DNA of 64,000 bases, taken from NCBI RefSeq assembly GCF_017908595.1, contig NZ_JAGKTL010000005.1:1-64000 (forward strand). The letters are read 5' to 3'. Position 1 is the first letter of the stretch, and every line of letters starts with the position of its first letter. Made by a program: the position numbers and the translations under genes. Source of the stretch: Rhodothermus bifroesti (GTDB lineage: Bacteria > Bacteroidota > Rhodothermia > Rhodothermales > Rhodothermaceae). The notes under the pieces were generated by a model. That model was not told where the DNA came from and ran no database searches. It saw only the letters and a list, made by a program, of their open reading frames with translations. Positions 46,153 to 53,831 of this stretch are shown one piece after another.

Positions 46153-46284
46153 ATGCCATACCTTTTGCAAAGCCCTGAGCCGGTTTCCATGCCTACTGGC
46201 TTAGAATGGATGGTGGTTGCCAGCGTGGTAGTGCCGGCTGTTTTGCTGGCCGTGCTCATTTGGCTTGCCCGTCGCACTACGTGA
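46153..46284 (+). CDS. Putative 43-residue single-pass membrane peptide
   Basis: A short frame from ATG 46153 to TGA 46282-46284. A polar N-terminus (MPYLLQSPEPVSMPTGLEW) is followed by one strong hydrophobic helix (MVVASVVVPAVLLAVLIW) and a basic end (LARRTT), the layout of a small membrane protein. An AGGAAAG run lies 5 bp upstream of the ATG. It is divergent from the sugar aminotransferase and ends just before the hairpin at 46296. Not confirmed by homology; an unrelated chance frame is possible. Confidence 0.45.
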   Translation: MPYLLQSPEPVSMPTGLEWMVVASVVVPAVLLAVLIWLARRTT

Positions 46285-46290
46285 CCTAAA

Positions 46291-46319
46291 AAAGAAGGCC
46301 GCTCCTTAAGGAGCGGCCT
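46291..46319 (-). terminator. Intrinsic terminator of the TPR gene
   Basis: A perfect 10-bp stem (46296-46305 with 46310-46319, loop TTAA). The A-rich run just before it (46288-46293) reads as a U tract on the minus strand, so it ends transcription from the TPR gene at 46343. Confidence 0.85.
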
Positions 46320-46342
46320 CGAGCACTTTCGTGTTCGAATGT

Positions 46343-47224
46343 TTATCGAGAAGAAAGTTGCGACAGGTAGTGCTCGGCGGGGGCTTTGTAGTTGCCGTAA
46401 AGTGCGTTGCTAAATGCTTCGCGCGCGTTTTCCCGGTCACCCATCAGCATATATACCTCACCCAGCACAAAGTAAATCTTGGCCTTGTCGGTACGGCTGC
46501 CCCGGTGCAGTTCCAGCGCCTTTTGGCCCATTTCTACGGCTTTTTGATACTCGCCGACGGTTTTTAGCGCCTCAGCATAGTAGTAGTAGACATCGGCGTC
46601 GGGTGAGACTTCCGTAATTTGCAGGAGCTGGTCCAGATATTGGATGGCTTCCCGGGCATCTGCAGGAGCCGGGTTGCCACCATTCCGTGCCAGCGTGCTG
46701 GAAGCCAGGTATACGTAGTGATCCCGAATCGCTTTTTCTGCAGACTGGCGTGTTTCGCTATCCTGTGCTTTTTGGCTGACCGAAAGCGCCTGTCGGAGTG
46801 TGCTTAGGCCTTCTTCCGTACGGTTCAGCTTAAGCAACGCCAGGCCCTTACCTAGATAATTTTTGGCAAACGCGGCGTCGTGCTCAATGCCTTTGTTGTA
46901 ATGATTCAGTGCCTGATCAAACTTGTTGTTTCGATAGGCTTGCAGACCAAAGTTGTAGTCTAGCTGCGCCACAATCCGAAGGGCCTTTTGTGCCGTTTCC
47001 TGATCTCCTGCTTGGCGGGACATCTGGGCAGCTTTCAGGAAACCATCATAGGCCTTCTGATATTGCTTGGCCTTGGCATCCTCTAAAGCTTGGTTAAAGA
47101 CCTTTTTGTACTCCTCTCCAGCCTGGGCTTGGCTGGCAGCTGGAAGTAGCAAGCTCGCCCCTAAGGCCAGGACCAATAGCGCAATTCCCTGGCGAAGGAC
47201 TGTTCCAATACGTTGCACCATCAT
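46343..47224 (-). CDS. Secreted tetratricopeptide-repeat protein
   Basis: 293 residues from ATG 47224. The signal peptide ends at AASQAQA (about residue 34). The rest is helical TPR repeats, e.g. QAYRNNKFDQALNHYNKGIE near 100 and YFVLGEVYMLMGDRENAREAF near the end, so a periplasmic scaffold or assembly role is likely. An AT-rich upstream region holds a plausible promoter. No domain beyond TPR is seen, and its partner is unknown. Confidence 0.82.
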   Translation of the reverse strand: MMVQRIGTVLRQGIALLVLALGASLLLPAASQAQAGEEYKKVFNQALEDAKAKQYQKAYDGFLKAAQMSRQAGDQETAQKALRIVAQLDYNFGLQAYRNNKFDQALNHYNKGIEHDAAFAKNYLGKGLALLKLNRTEEGLSTLRQALSVSQKAQDSETRQSAEKAIRDHYVYLASSTLARNGGNPAPADAREAIQYLDQLLQITEVSPDADVYYYYAEALKTVGEYQKAVEMGQKALELHRGSRTDKAKIYFVLGEVYMLMGDRENAREAFSNALYGNYKAPAEHYLSQLSSR

Positions 47225-47360
47225 CACGCTTCTGGGTTGGGGTGTTAAAAATGAACCACTTAACAAATAGCCAGCTTTCAACACGGCGCTATAAAATACA
47301 AGTTCCAACGCTAAAAGAAAACCTTACATTTTTTTCACAAAAAACACATAAACGTTATGG

Positions 47361-48101
47361 TTAGAAATTAGGCCCTGGGATGCGTTCACGATAGGCGGTT
47401 TCGATTGTTTGCACGGCTACTTCTGGATCATCAGTCAGGGTAAAAAGTGCCAAGTCCTCCAATGCAATGTTGCCGGCTGTGAGCACTTGCCCCTTGAGCC
47501 AGTCGACGAGGCCACGCCAGTAGTCGGTGCCCATGAGGACGACGGGAAAGCGCGTGGCTTTGCCGGTTTGAATGAGCGTCAGGGCCTCAAAGAGTTCGTC
47601 TAAGGTACCAAAGCCCCCGGGTAGTACAATAAAGCCTTGGGCGTACTTGACAAACATCACTTTGCGCACGAAGAAAAAGTTGAAGTTGATTAACTTATCC
47701 CGATCGACATAGGGATTGGTGTCCTGTTCGTGGGGAATGACGATGTTGAGTCCTACGGAAGTGCCACCAGCTTCGCGGGCGCCTTTGTTCGCGGCTTCCA
47801 TGATGCCTGGTCCGCCGCCAGTGATTACGCCGAAGCCGTGGGCTACCAGGCAGCGACCTACGGCTTCGGCCAAGCGGTAGTAGGCATGGTCACGTGGTGT
47901 GCGGGCTGAGCCAAAGACCGATACACAAGGGCCCAGCCGGGAAAGCGTTTCAAACCCTTCCACGAATTCAGACATGATCCGGAAAATCCGCCACAAGTCT
48001 TTAATCTGTCGCTGCTGCCAAATCAATGCTTCGTTCTCCAAATGCGGGGAAGGTGTGTGGTGGCCATCAGTAGTGACGGTCGAAAACTTTCGCTCCATCA
48101 T
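47361..48101 (-). CDS. LOG-family (TIGR00730) Rossmann protein
   Basis: 246 residues with the LOG/lysine-decarboxylase-like signature GGGPGIMEAANKGAREAGG near residue 100 and PGGFGTLDELFEALTLIQTG near 165. Proteins of this family release cytokinin bases from nucleotides (phosphoribohydrolase) or act as nucleotide 5'-monophosphate nucleosidases. The N-terminal extension of about 60 residues (LWRIFRIMSEFVEGFETLSR) occurs in the longer bacterial subgroup. It follows the OmpA lipoprotein gene by 6 bp on the same strand. Physiological role uncertain. Confidence 0.88.
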   Translation of the reverse strand: MMERKFSTVTTDGHHTPSPHLENEALIWQQRQIKDLWRIFRIMSEFVEGFETLSRLGPCVSVFGSARTPRDHAYYRLAEAVGRCLVAHGFGVITGGGPGIMEAANKGAREAGGTSVGLNIVIPHEQDTNPYVDRDKLINFNFFFVRKVMFVKYAQGFIVLPGGFGTLDELFEALTLIQTGKATRFPVVLMGTDYWRGLVDWLKGQVLTAGNIALEDLALFTLTDDPEVAVQTIETAYRERIPGPNF

Positions 48102-48107
48102 CGCGCC

Positions 48108-48767
48108 TCAGTTAGACCGTTGGAGTTCTTGGCGATAGGCTTCGCTGGCGAAAATGGCGATTTCTACGCGGCGGTTCAGCTGGCGACCCTCTGGGGTGTC
48201 GTTGGACGCCACCGGCTCACTTTCTCCTTTGCCCAAGGTACGAATACGGCTGGGGCGAATGCCCTGCTCCATGAGAAATGCCGCAGCTGCTTCGGCGCGC
48301 CGTTCAGAAAGGCGTTGGTTGTACTCTTCAGGCCCTGTGCTGTCGGTGTGGCCTACGATGAGCACTTCGGTTTCTGGGTATTTTTTTAGGCTTTCAGCAA
48401 GGCGGCGCAGGTTTTCGCGGGCTTCGGGGCGCAGTGTGTACGCATTGACGTCAAAGAGGATGCCAGAGTTAAATGTCACCAAAATGCCTTCGCCCACACG
48501 CTCGACCTTGGCATCCGGAAGTTCTTGCTGCATTTCAGCAGCCTGGCGGTCCATGCGTTGACCGATGATCGCACCAGCCGTACCGCCTACAATGGCCCCT
48601 AGAATGGCGCCACGTGCGGTGTTGCCCGTAGCTTTGCCAATAGCTCCGCCAACCACAGCTCCAGCGCCGGCGCCAATAGCTGCGCCTTTTTCGGTGTTGC
48701 TGAGTCGCGCACACCCTGCAAGCAGGAGTGCCAAAATTAAAAGGCCATATCCTGCATGTTTCTGCAT
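48108..48767 (-). CDS. OmpA-family lipoprotein with glycine zipper
   Basis: ATG 48767 gives a lipoprotein signal with lipobox LLAGC (Cys at about residue 18). A Gly-zipper segment rich in GAGAGAVVGGAIGKATG and GAILGAIVGGTAGAIIGQRM (about 28-70) is followed by an OmpA-type peptidoglycan-binding domain with FDVNAYTLRPEARENLRRLA near 105, VGHTDSTGPEEYNQRLSERR and NRRVEIAI. Such proteins tie the outer membrane to peptidoglycan. The family is also called YiaD/YfiB-like. The gene lies next to the LOG-like gene, with a divergent nucleotidyltransferase upstream. Confidence 0.9.
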   Translation of the reverse strand: MQKHAGYGLLILALLLAGCARLSNTEKGAAIGAGAGAVVGGAIGKATGNTARGAILGAIVGGTAGAIIGQRMDRQAAEMQQELPDAKVERVGEGILVTFNSGILFDVNAYTLRPEARENLRRLAESLKKYPETEVLIVGHTDSTGPEEYNQRLSERRAEAAAAFLMEQGIRPSRIRTLGKGESEPVASNDTPEGRQLNRRVEIAIFASEAYRQELQRSN

Positions 48768-48983
48768 GGTCCCTTGTTGGGTTGGTTTAAGATCTGACGA
48801 ACTGGTGTGCATCAATTTCAATGCCGAACCTGCCTAAAAACCATTACAACAGCTGCTTTTACCAAAAGGTCGCAAAAGGATTCCCAAAGTACCTGTAAAG
48901 TTATCTACAGCCGGCGCATTTTCACCTCGGCCTGTTCTATCTTTCAAGCGAGTAAAAAGGGGTTAAAAAAACATCTCCCATCA

Positions 48984-49982
48984 ATGAAGCTGATTATTCC
49001 GATGGCTGGAAGGGGCACGCGCGTGCGTCCCCATTCCCATGTTACGCCCAAACCGCTTTTGCCGGTTAAGGGCAAAAGTATGGTGGAGCGCATTGTCGAC
49101 ACGTTTAACCGGGTGCTGCCGCGGGCTTTGGACGAAGGGGTGTTTGTCTTAGGCCCCGATTTTGGAGAAGACATTCGTGCGCAGCTGCGCGACATTTGCA
49201 GGCGCCACCAGATGCAGGCGCATTTTACCGTGCAACCGGTAGCTGAAGGTACGGCGCATGCGGTCTACTGCGCTGGTGATCACCTCAAGGGTGAGGGCAT
49301 TGTGGTCTTTGCCGATACACTGTTTGAAATGGAACCTGGCGTCGACCTAGAGGGCGCAGACGTGGTCATGTGGGTCAAAACCGTTGAGGATCCGCGGCGC
49401 TTTGGGGTGGCTGTGCGTGAGGGCGAGCGCGTGGTGGCGCTGGTTGAAAAACCTGCTGAACCGATTTCGCATGAAGCACTCATTGGCATCTACTATGTAC
49501 GCGAGCTGGCCGTCTTGCGTCGCTACATCCAGCAGTTGATCGAGGAGGACGTGCGCGGCCACGGCGGGGAGTTTCAACTGACGGATGCTTTTGATCGCAT
49601 GTTGAAAGACGGGCTGGTCTTTAAAACAGCGACGGTGAACGCTTGGCTGGATTGCGGCACCATTGAGGCCCTTATGGACACCACACGCTATCTCCTGCAC
49701 AAAGAGCGCGACACGCTGCGGCTGGGAACGGTTGAAAATAGTGTGATTCACGAACCGGTCTACGTTGGTCCAGGTGCCCGTGTGGTGGATGCTGTGGTAG
49801 GACCTAACGTTTCGATTGAGGCGGGCGCCGAAGTCCGTCGCTCGGTGGTGCGCGACAGCATCCTGTTTGCTCATGCGCGCGTTGAAGGCGCCGTGCTGGC
49901 TGATGCATTGATTGGGCAGTATGCCGAAGTGCGCGGCCATCCCCAACGACTTAACATTGGAGATCATTCTACGGTGCAATGA
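48984..49982 (+). CDS. Sugar-phosphate nucleotidyltransferase with left-handed beta-helix tail
   Basis: Predicted to make an NDP-sugar from a sugar-1-phosphate. ATG 48984 gives MKLIIPMAGRGTRVRPHSHV, with the family signature GxGTRxRP and TPKPLLPVKGK. An upstream in-frame extension to 48807 is not protein-like. The catalytic domain runs to about 240; the C-terminal repeats HEPVYVGPGARVVDAVVGPN resemble the beta-helix of GlmU and glucose-1-phosphate thymidylyltransferases. Length 332. Its stop overlaps the mutS2 start in ATGA. The nucleotide/sugar cannot be told; a supply of precursors for the DegT enzyme is possible. Confidence 0.85.
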   Translation: MKLIIPMAGRGTRVRPHSHVTPKPLLPVKGKSMVERIVDTFNRVLPRALDEGVFVLGPDFGEDIRAQLRDICRRHQMQAHFTVQPVAEGTAHAVYCAGDHLKGEGIVVFADTLFEMEPGVDLEGADVVMWVKTVEDPRRFGVAVREGERVVALVEKPAEPISHEALIGIYYVRELAVLRRYIQQLIEEDVRGHGGEFQLTDAFDRMLKDGLVFKTATVNAWLDCGTIEALMDTTRYLLHKERDTLRLGTVENSVIHEPVYVGPGARVVDAVVGPNVSIEAGAEVRRSVVRDSILFAHARVEGAVLADALIGQYAEVRGHPQRLNIGDHSTVQ

Positions 49983-52387
49983 GCGACGCTGTCGCAGCGC
50001 TGGAATGCTATCCAGAGACGGCTGAAGCTCGGCTAGGCTTCGACGTGGTTCGGGCAGTGTTGCGGGCGCAAACGCTAAGCCCTCTGGGGGCTGAAGCTGT
50101 TGACCAAATGCGTCCGTTGCGCGATCGCGAGGCGGTTTGCTTGGCGCTTCAGCAAGTGGAAGAGCTGCGGCAGGCACTGCGCTTTGATGATCCGGTGCCG
50201 CTTGAGCCCCTGTTTGACCTTCGGCCCCAGCTGACGCAGGCAGCCCCTGAAGGTGCGCGGCTCGAAGGAGAAGTGCTGGAAGCTGTTCGGCGTGTGCTTG
50301 CGCTAGTGCGTCGGCTAGCGGCGTATTTTCGAGATCGACAAGCCAAGTATCCGGCGCTTGCTGCACTAGCGCGGCAGCTGCGGCCACTTCCCGACCTAGA
50401 GCAGCAGTTGGCTCAGGTTGTTGATGAAGAAGGGCGCGTGCGCGACGAAGCTTCTGAGGAGCTGTGGCAGTTGCGGCGGCAGCTTGTCCGCATGCGGGAG
50501 CGGCTACGGGAGAAGCTACTAGAGGCGCTACGTGCAGCGCTTCGCCAAGGTTATGCGGCCGAAGAGCAACCCACAATCCGCAATGGCCGCATGGTTATTC
50601 CCATTCGGGCCGAAGCGCGCCGCAAAGTAGCTGGTTTTGTGCACGACGTGTCGGCCTCTGGGCAGACCGTCTACATCGAGCCGGCTTCCTGTTTAGCGCT
50701 GAATAATACCGTGCGCGAGCTGGAGTTGGCCGAGCAGCGCGAAGTCGATCGCCTGCTTCGCAAAGCTACCGGATGGCTTCGGCCGCATTTGCCTACGCTA
50801 CGGACTGCGCTGGAAGTTTTGGGCTACTTTGATCTGCTGCAGGCAAAAGCACGCCTGGCTGACCAGCTGGAGGCTTGCGTGCCCGAGGTTGGCGACGACG
50901 GTGTGATTGCGCTCAAAGCTGCCCGCAATCCGGCGCTTTTGTTGCATTTCCAGCGTCTTAAAGAAACAACCGGTGAGCAGCGCACCGTAGTGCCGCTCGA
51001 TTTGACGCTTGGACACACCTATCGCACGCTCATTATCACTGGACCCAACGCGGGCGGCAAGACGGTGGCCATGAAAACCGTTGGCCTGCTGGTGCTTATG
51101 CTGGCTTACGGATTGCCCATTCCGGCCGACCCCAGCTCGCATGTGTCGGTTTTCGACCGACTGTTTCTCGACATTGGCGATGCGCAGTCACTGGAAGCCG
51201 ATCTGTCCACGTTCAGTGCCCACATGCAGCACATGGCCTACATGCTGGCACGTGCCGATGAACGTACGCTGATTTTGATCGATGAGGCCGGAACGAGCAC
51301 TGACCCCGATGAAGGAGCGGCGCTGGCGCAAGCCATTCTCGAAGAGCTTACGGCCCGCGGGGCACGCACCATTGCTACTACCCACCATGGGGCACTTAAA
51401 CGCTTTGCCTATGAGACCGAAGGCGTTGAGAATGGCGCCATGCAGTTTGACCAGGTCACGCTTAGCCCGACGTACCGTTTTCAAGTAGGGGTGCCAGGCT
51501 CGTCTTATGCATTTGAAATTGCCCGGCGCATGGGACTGCCCGAGGCTGTGCTCGAGCGTGCCCAGCAGCTGGTGGGTGTGCAGCAAGTGGCCTTGGAGGC
51601 ACTGATCCGCAACCTCGAGGAGCGCTTGGCTACGCTGAGCGCGCGTCAGCAAGCGCTTGAGGCGACGCAGGCCCAACTGGAGCAGTTGCGGCGCGATTAC
51701 GAAGCGCGTTGGCAAGCGCTCAAGCAGGAAACGGCAGCGATCCGCCAGCGCGCGCTCGAGGAAGCCGAGCAGCTTGTGCGTGAAGCTAATGCGCGCATTG
51801 AACGCACCATCCGAGAAATCAAAGAGGCGCAGGCCGAACGCACGACCACGCAGGCAGCCCGCGAAGCGCTAGAGCGCTTTCGCCGCCGCCTACACGAAGC
51901 GCAGCGCACTTTAACACCCGCAGCATCGGCTGCCGCAACAAGCGATCGTCCGACGTTGCAGGTGGGCGACCAGGTAGTGCTTGAGGATAGTGGCACCCCA
52001 GCCGAAGTGTTGATGCTGGAAGGCGACGAAGCGCTGATTGCGGTCGGGCGCTTGAAGCTGCGCGTACCCATAGGCCGCCTGCAGCGCCTCAATCGCCCCC
52101 AGCAGCGCAAGCAAACGCGAACGTCAACGTTACCTGCGCTGACGGCCCGCACGCGCCTCGACGTGCGCGGCTTGCGGGTTGATGAAGCGCTCAAGGCCGT
52201 TGAGCGCTTGATTGACGAAGCCGTTGCCAGCGGTGCGCAAGAACTCGAAGTGCTGCACGGCAAAGGCACGGGGGCGCTGCGCCAGGCCATTCGCACCTAT
52301 TTACAAGATCGACCAGAAGTGGAACGCTTCGAGGATGCCCCCTGGGAACAAGGGGGACCAGGCATTACCCGCATTTGGCTTAAGTAA
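49979..52387 (+). CDS. mutS2: Endonuclease MutS2
   Basis: 802-residue MutS2, which suppresses recombination and rescues collided ribosomes. The MutS-like ATPase has Walker A GPNAGGKTVAMKTVGLLVL near residue 358 and Walker B LILIDEAGTSTDPDEGAALA near 435. A long coiled coil follows (about 520-640), then a KOW-like segment (VGDQVVLEDSG), and the C-terminal Smr nuclease domain with LDVRGLRVDEALKAVERLID and HGKGTGALRQAIR. No mismatch-recognition domain I, as expected for MutS2. Overlaps the nucleotidyltransferase gene by 4 bp. Confidence 0.95.
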   Translation: MSDAVAALECYPETAEARLGFDVVRAVLRAQTLSPLGAEAVDQMRPLRDREAVCLALQQVEELRQALRFDDPVPLEPLFDLRPQLTQAAPEGARLEGEVLEAVRRVLALVRRLAAYFRDRQAKYPALAALARQLRPLPDLEQQLAQVVDEEGRVRDEASEELWQLRRQLVRMRERLREKLLEALRAALRQGYAAEEQPTIRNGRMVIPIRAEARRKVAGFVHDVSASGQTVYIEPASCLALNNTVRELELAEQREVDRLLRKATGWLRPHLPTLRTALEVLGYFDLLQAKARLADQLEACVPEVGDDGVIALKAARNPALLLHFQRLKETTGEQRTVVPLDLTLGHTYRTLIITGPNAGGKTVAMKTVGLLVLMLAYGLPIPADPSSHVSVFDRLFLDIGDAQSLEADLSTFSAHMQHMAYMLARADERTLILIDEAGTSTDPDEGAALAQAILEELTARGARTIATTHHGALKRFAYETEGVENGAMQFDQVTLSPTYRFQVGVPGSSYAFEIARRMGLPEAVLERAQQLVGVQQVALEALIRNLEERLATLSARQQALEATQAQLEQLRRDYEARWQALKQETAAIRQRALEEAEQLVREANARIERTIREIKEAQAERTTTQAAREALERFRRRLHEAQRTLTPAASAAATSDRPTLQVGDQVVLEDSGTPAEVLMLEGDEALIAVGRLKLRVPIGRLQRLNRPQQRKQTRTSTLPALTARTRLDVRGLRVDEALKAVERLIDEAVASGAQELEVLHGKGTGALRQAIRTYLQDRPEVERFEDAPWEQGGPGITRIWLK

Positions 52388-52405
52388 ACCTAAGTCGTTA
52401 TCCTT

Positions 52406-53365
52406 ATGGCACGTGTTGTGGTTACCCGACCAATTATTGAAGAAGGTCTTCACCCGTTGCGTGAACGATACGACCTTGAAGTGCTCAATCCAGTAGACAC
52501 GTGGGACGAAGACGGGCTGATTGCCGCAGCTCACGATGCCGATGCGCTAATTTCTATGCTTTCTGATCCGATTACGGCACGGGTCCTGGCGGCTTGTCCC
52601 AAGCTGCGGGTGGTAGCGCAGTATGCTGTAGGCTATGACAACATCGATTTGGAAGCTGCGCGGGCACGGGGCATTGTGGTTACACACACCCCTGATGTAC
52701 TGACCGATGCCACAGCGGATTTTACCTGGGCCCTTTTGCTTACGCTCATCCGTAAAGTGCGCGAAGCGGACCGTTACGTTCGCGAAGGGCACTTTAAACG
52801 CTGGGAGACGCAGCTGCTGCTTGGGCATGACCTGCGCGACAAGACGCTAGGCATTGTGGGGCTTGGACGCATCGGTAGCGCTGTAGCACGCCGGGCGCTG
52901 GGTTTTGGCATGCGCGTTGTCTATTATAACCGCCGACCAGCTAACCCTACCGTAGAGCGCCAAAGCTGCGCCCGTTACGTGTCGTTTGATGAACTGCTTG
53001 CTGTGAGTGACGTTGTTTCTATACACTGTCCGCTCAATTCTGAGAGCTATCATTTGTTTAACCAAGCGGCTTTTGCCAAGATGAAACCCACCGCCGTCCT
53101 GGTGAACACGGCACGGGGCCCGATTGTGGATGAGGCCGCCTTGGTAGAAGCCCTCGAGCAAGAGCAAATTGCTGGTGCAGCCTTGGACGTGTTTGAGCAG
53201 GAGCCGAAAGTGCATCCAGGACTGCTCGAAAATGATCGGGTTGTGCTAGCGCCTCACTTAGGAAGCGCGACGGTCGAGGCGCGCACGGCTATGGCGCGCA
53301 TGTGCGCTGAAGCTGTTTTGGCGGTACTCGAAGGTGCTGAAAAGATCCCCTATCGCCTGGTATGA
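52406..53365 (+). CDS. D-isomer-specific 2-hydroxyacid dehydrogenase (glyoxylate reductase-like)
   Basis: NAD(P)-dependent reductase of glyoxylate or hydroxypyruvate. The Rossmann motif is GIVGLGRIGSAVARRALGFG near residue 149-168, and the catalytic Arg is in NTARGPIVDEAALVEAL near 232; the final Glu/His pair is in EQEPKVHPGLLENDRVVLAP (Glu near 265, His near 288). QYAVGYDNIDLEAARARGIV near 72 is the usual pre-domain motif. Length 319 is normal. It follows mutS2 by 18 bp. The exact substrate is undetermined; phosphoglycerate-type enzymes would be longer. Confidence 0.87.
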   Translation: MARVVVTRPIIEEGLHPLRERYDLEVLNPVDTWDEDGLIAAAHDADALISMLSDPITARVLAACPKLRVVAQYAVGYDNIDLEAARARGIVVTHTPDVLTDATADFTWALLLTLIRKVREADRYVREGHFKRWETQLLLGHDLRDKTLGIVGLGRIGSAVARRALGFGMRVVYYNRRPANPTVERQSCARYVSFDELLAVSDVVSIHCPLNSESYHLFNQAAFAKMKPTAVLVNTARGPIVDEAALVEALEQEQIAGAALDVFEQEPKVHPGLLENDRVVLAPHLGSATVEARTAMARMCAEAVLAVLEGAEKIPYRLV

Positions 53366-53369
53366 CGTG

Positions 53370-53822
53370 ATGCGTACCGATTGCTGCAAGCGGGCTTTAT
53401 TGCTGTGTTGGATGCAGGTAGGCGCTTTAGTTTTGCTGCTGAGCCTGAGGCTTACGGGAAGCGCTAGGGCTCAAGAAGCCGACTCTTTAGCCCAAGTGCT
53501 TACACTTGCCCTGACGCAAGGCGACGCGGCGCGTCTACTTGAGCAAGCTGCGCCTCAAGTAGAGCTGGCCCTGCTGGGCAGCGGGCGCGTCTATAGCCGC
53601 ATGCAAGCCCGCTACGTGCTCATGGACTTTTTCCGCGTTTATCCTCCTGTGCGTTTTGAAGTGGGCGAAGATCGCTGGATGGATCCACACCGGTTTGTGG
53701 TAGGTGAATACTGGTACGCCCAGGCTACTGCACCGCTGCGCATTTACATGCGGCTTTACCGCGAAGAGGCCGGCTGGGCTTTGCAAGAATTACGGGTGAC
53801 GGCAGGACGTCCGAAGCGATAG
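53370..53822 (+). CDS. DUF4783 family secreted protein
   Basis: 150 residues from ATG 53370, four bases after the dehydrogenase stop. A signal peptide (VGALVLLLSLRLTGSARA) precedes an NTF2-like fold with VELALLGSGRVYSRMQARYV near 66, LMDFFRVYPPVRFEV, and a C-terminal GWALQELRV. DUF4783 is largely confined to Bacteroidota and relatives and has no established function. It precedes the giant histidine kinase gene by only 9 bp, so a periplasmic sensing partner role is possible but unproven. Confidence 0.78.
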   Translation: MRTDCCKRALLLCWMQVGALVLLLSLRLTGSARAQEADSLAQVLTLALTQGDAARLLEQAAPQVELALLGSGRVYSRMQARYVLMDFFRVYPPVRFEVGEDRWMDPHRFVVGEYWYAQATAPLRIYMRLYREEAGWALQELRVTAGRPKR

Positions 53823-53831
53823 CACACCACC

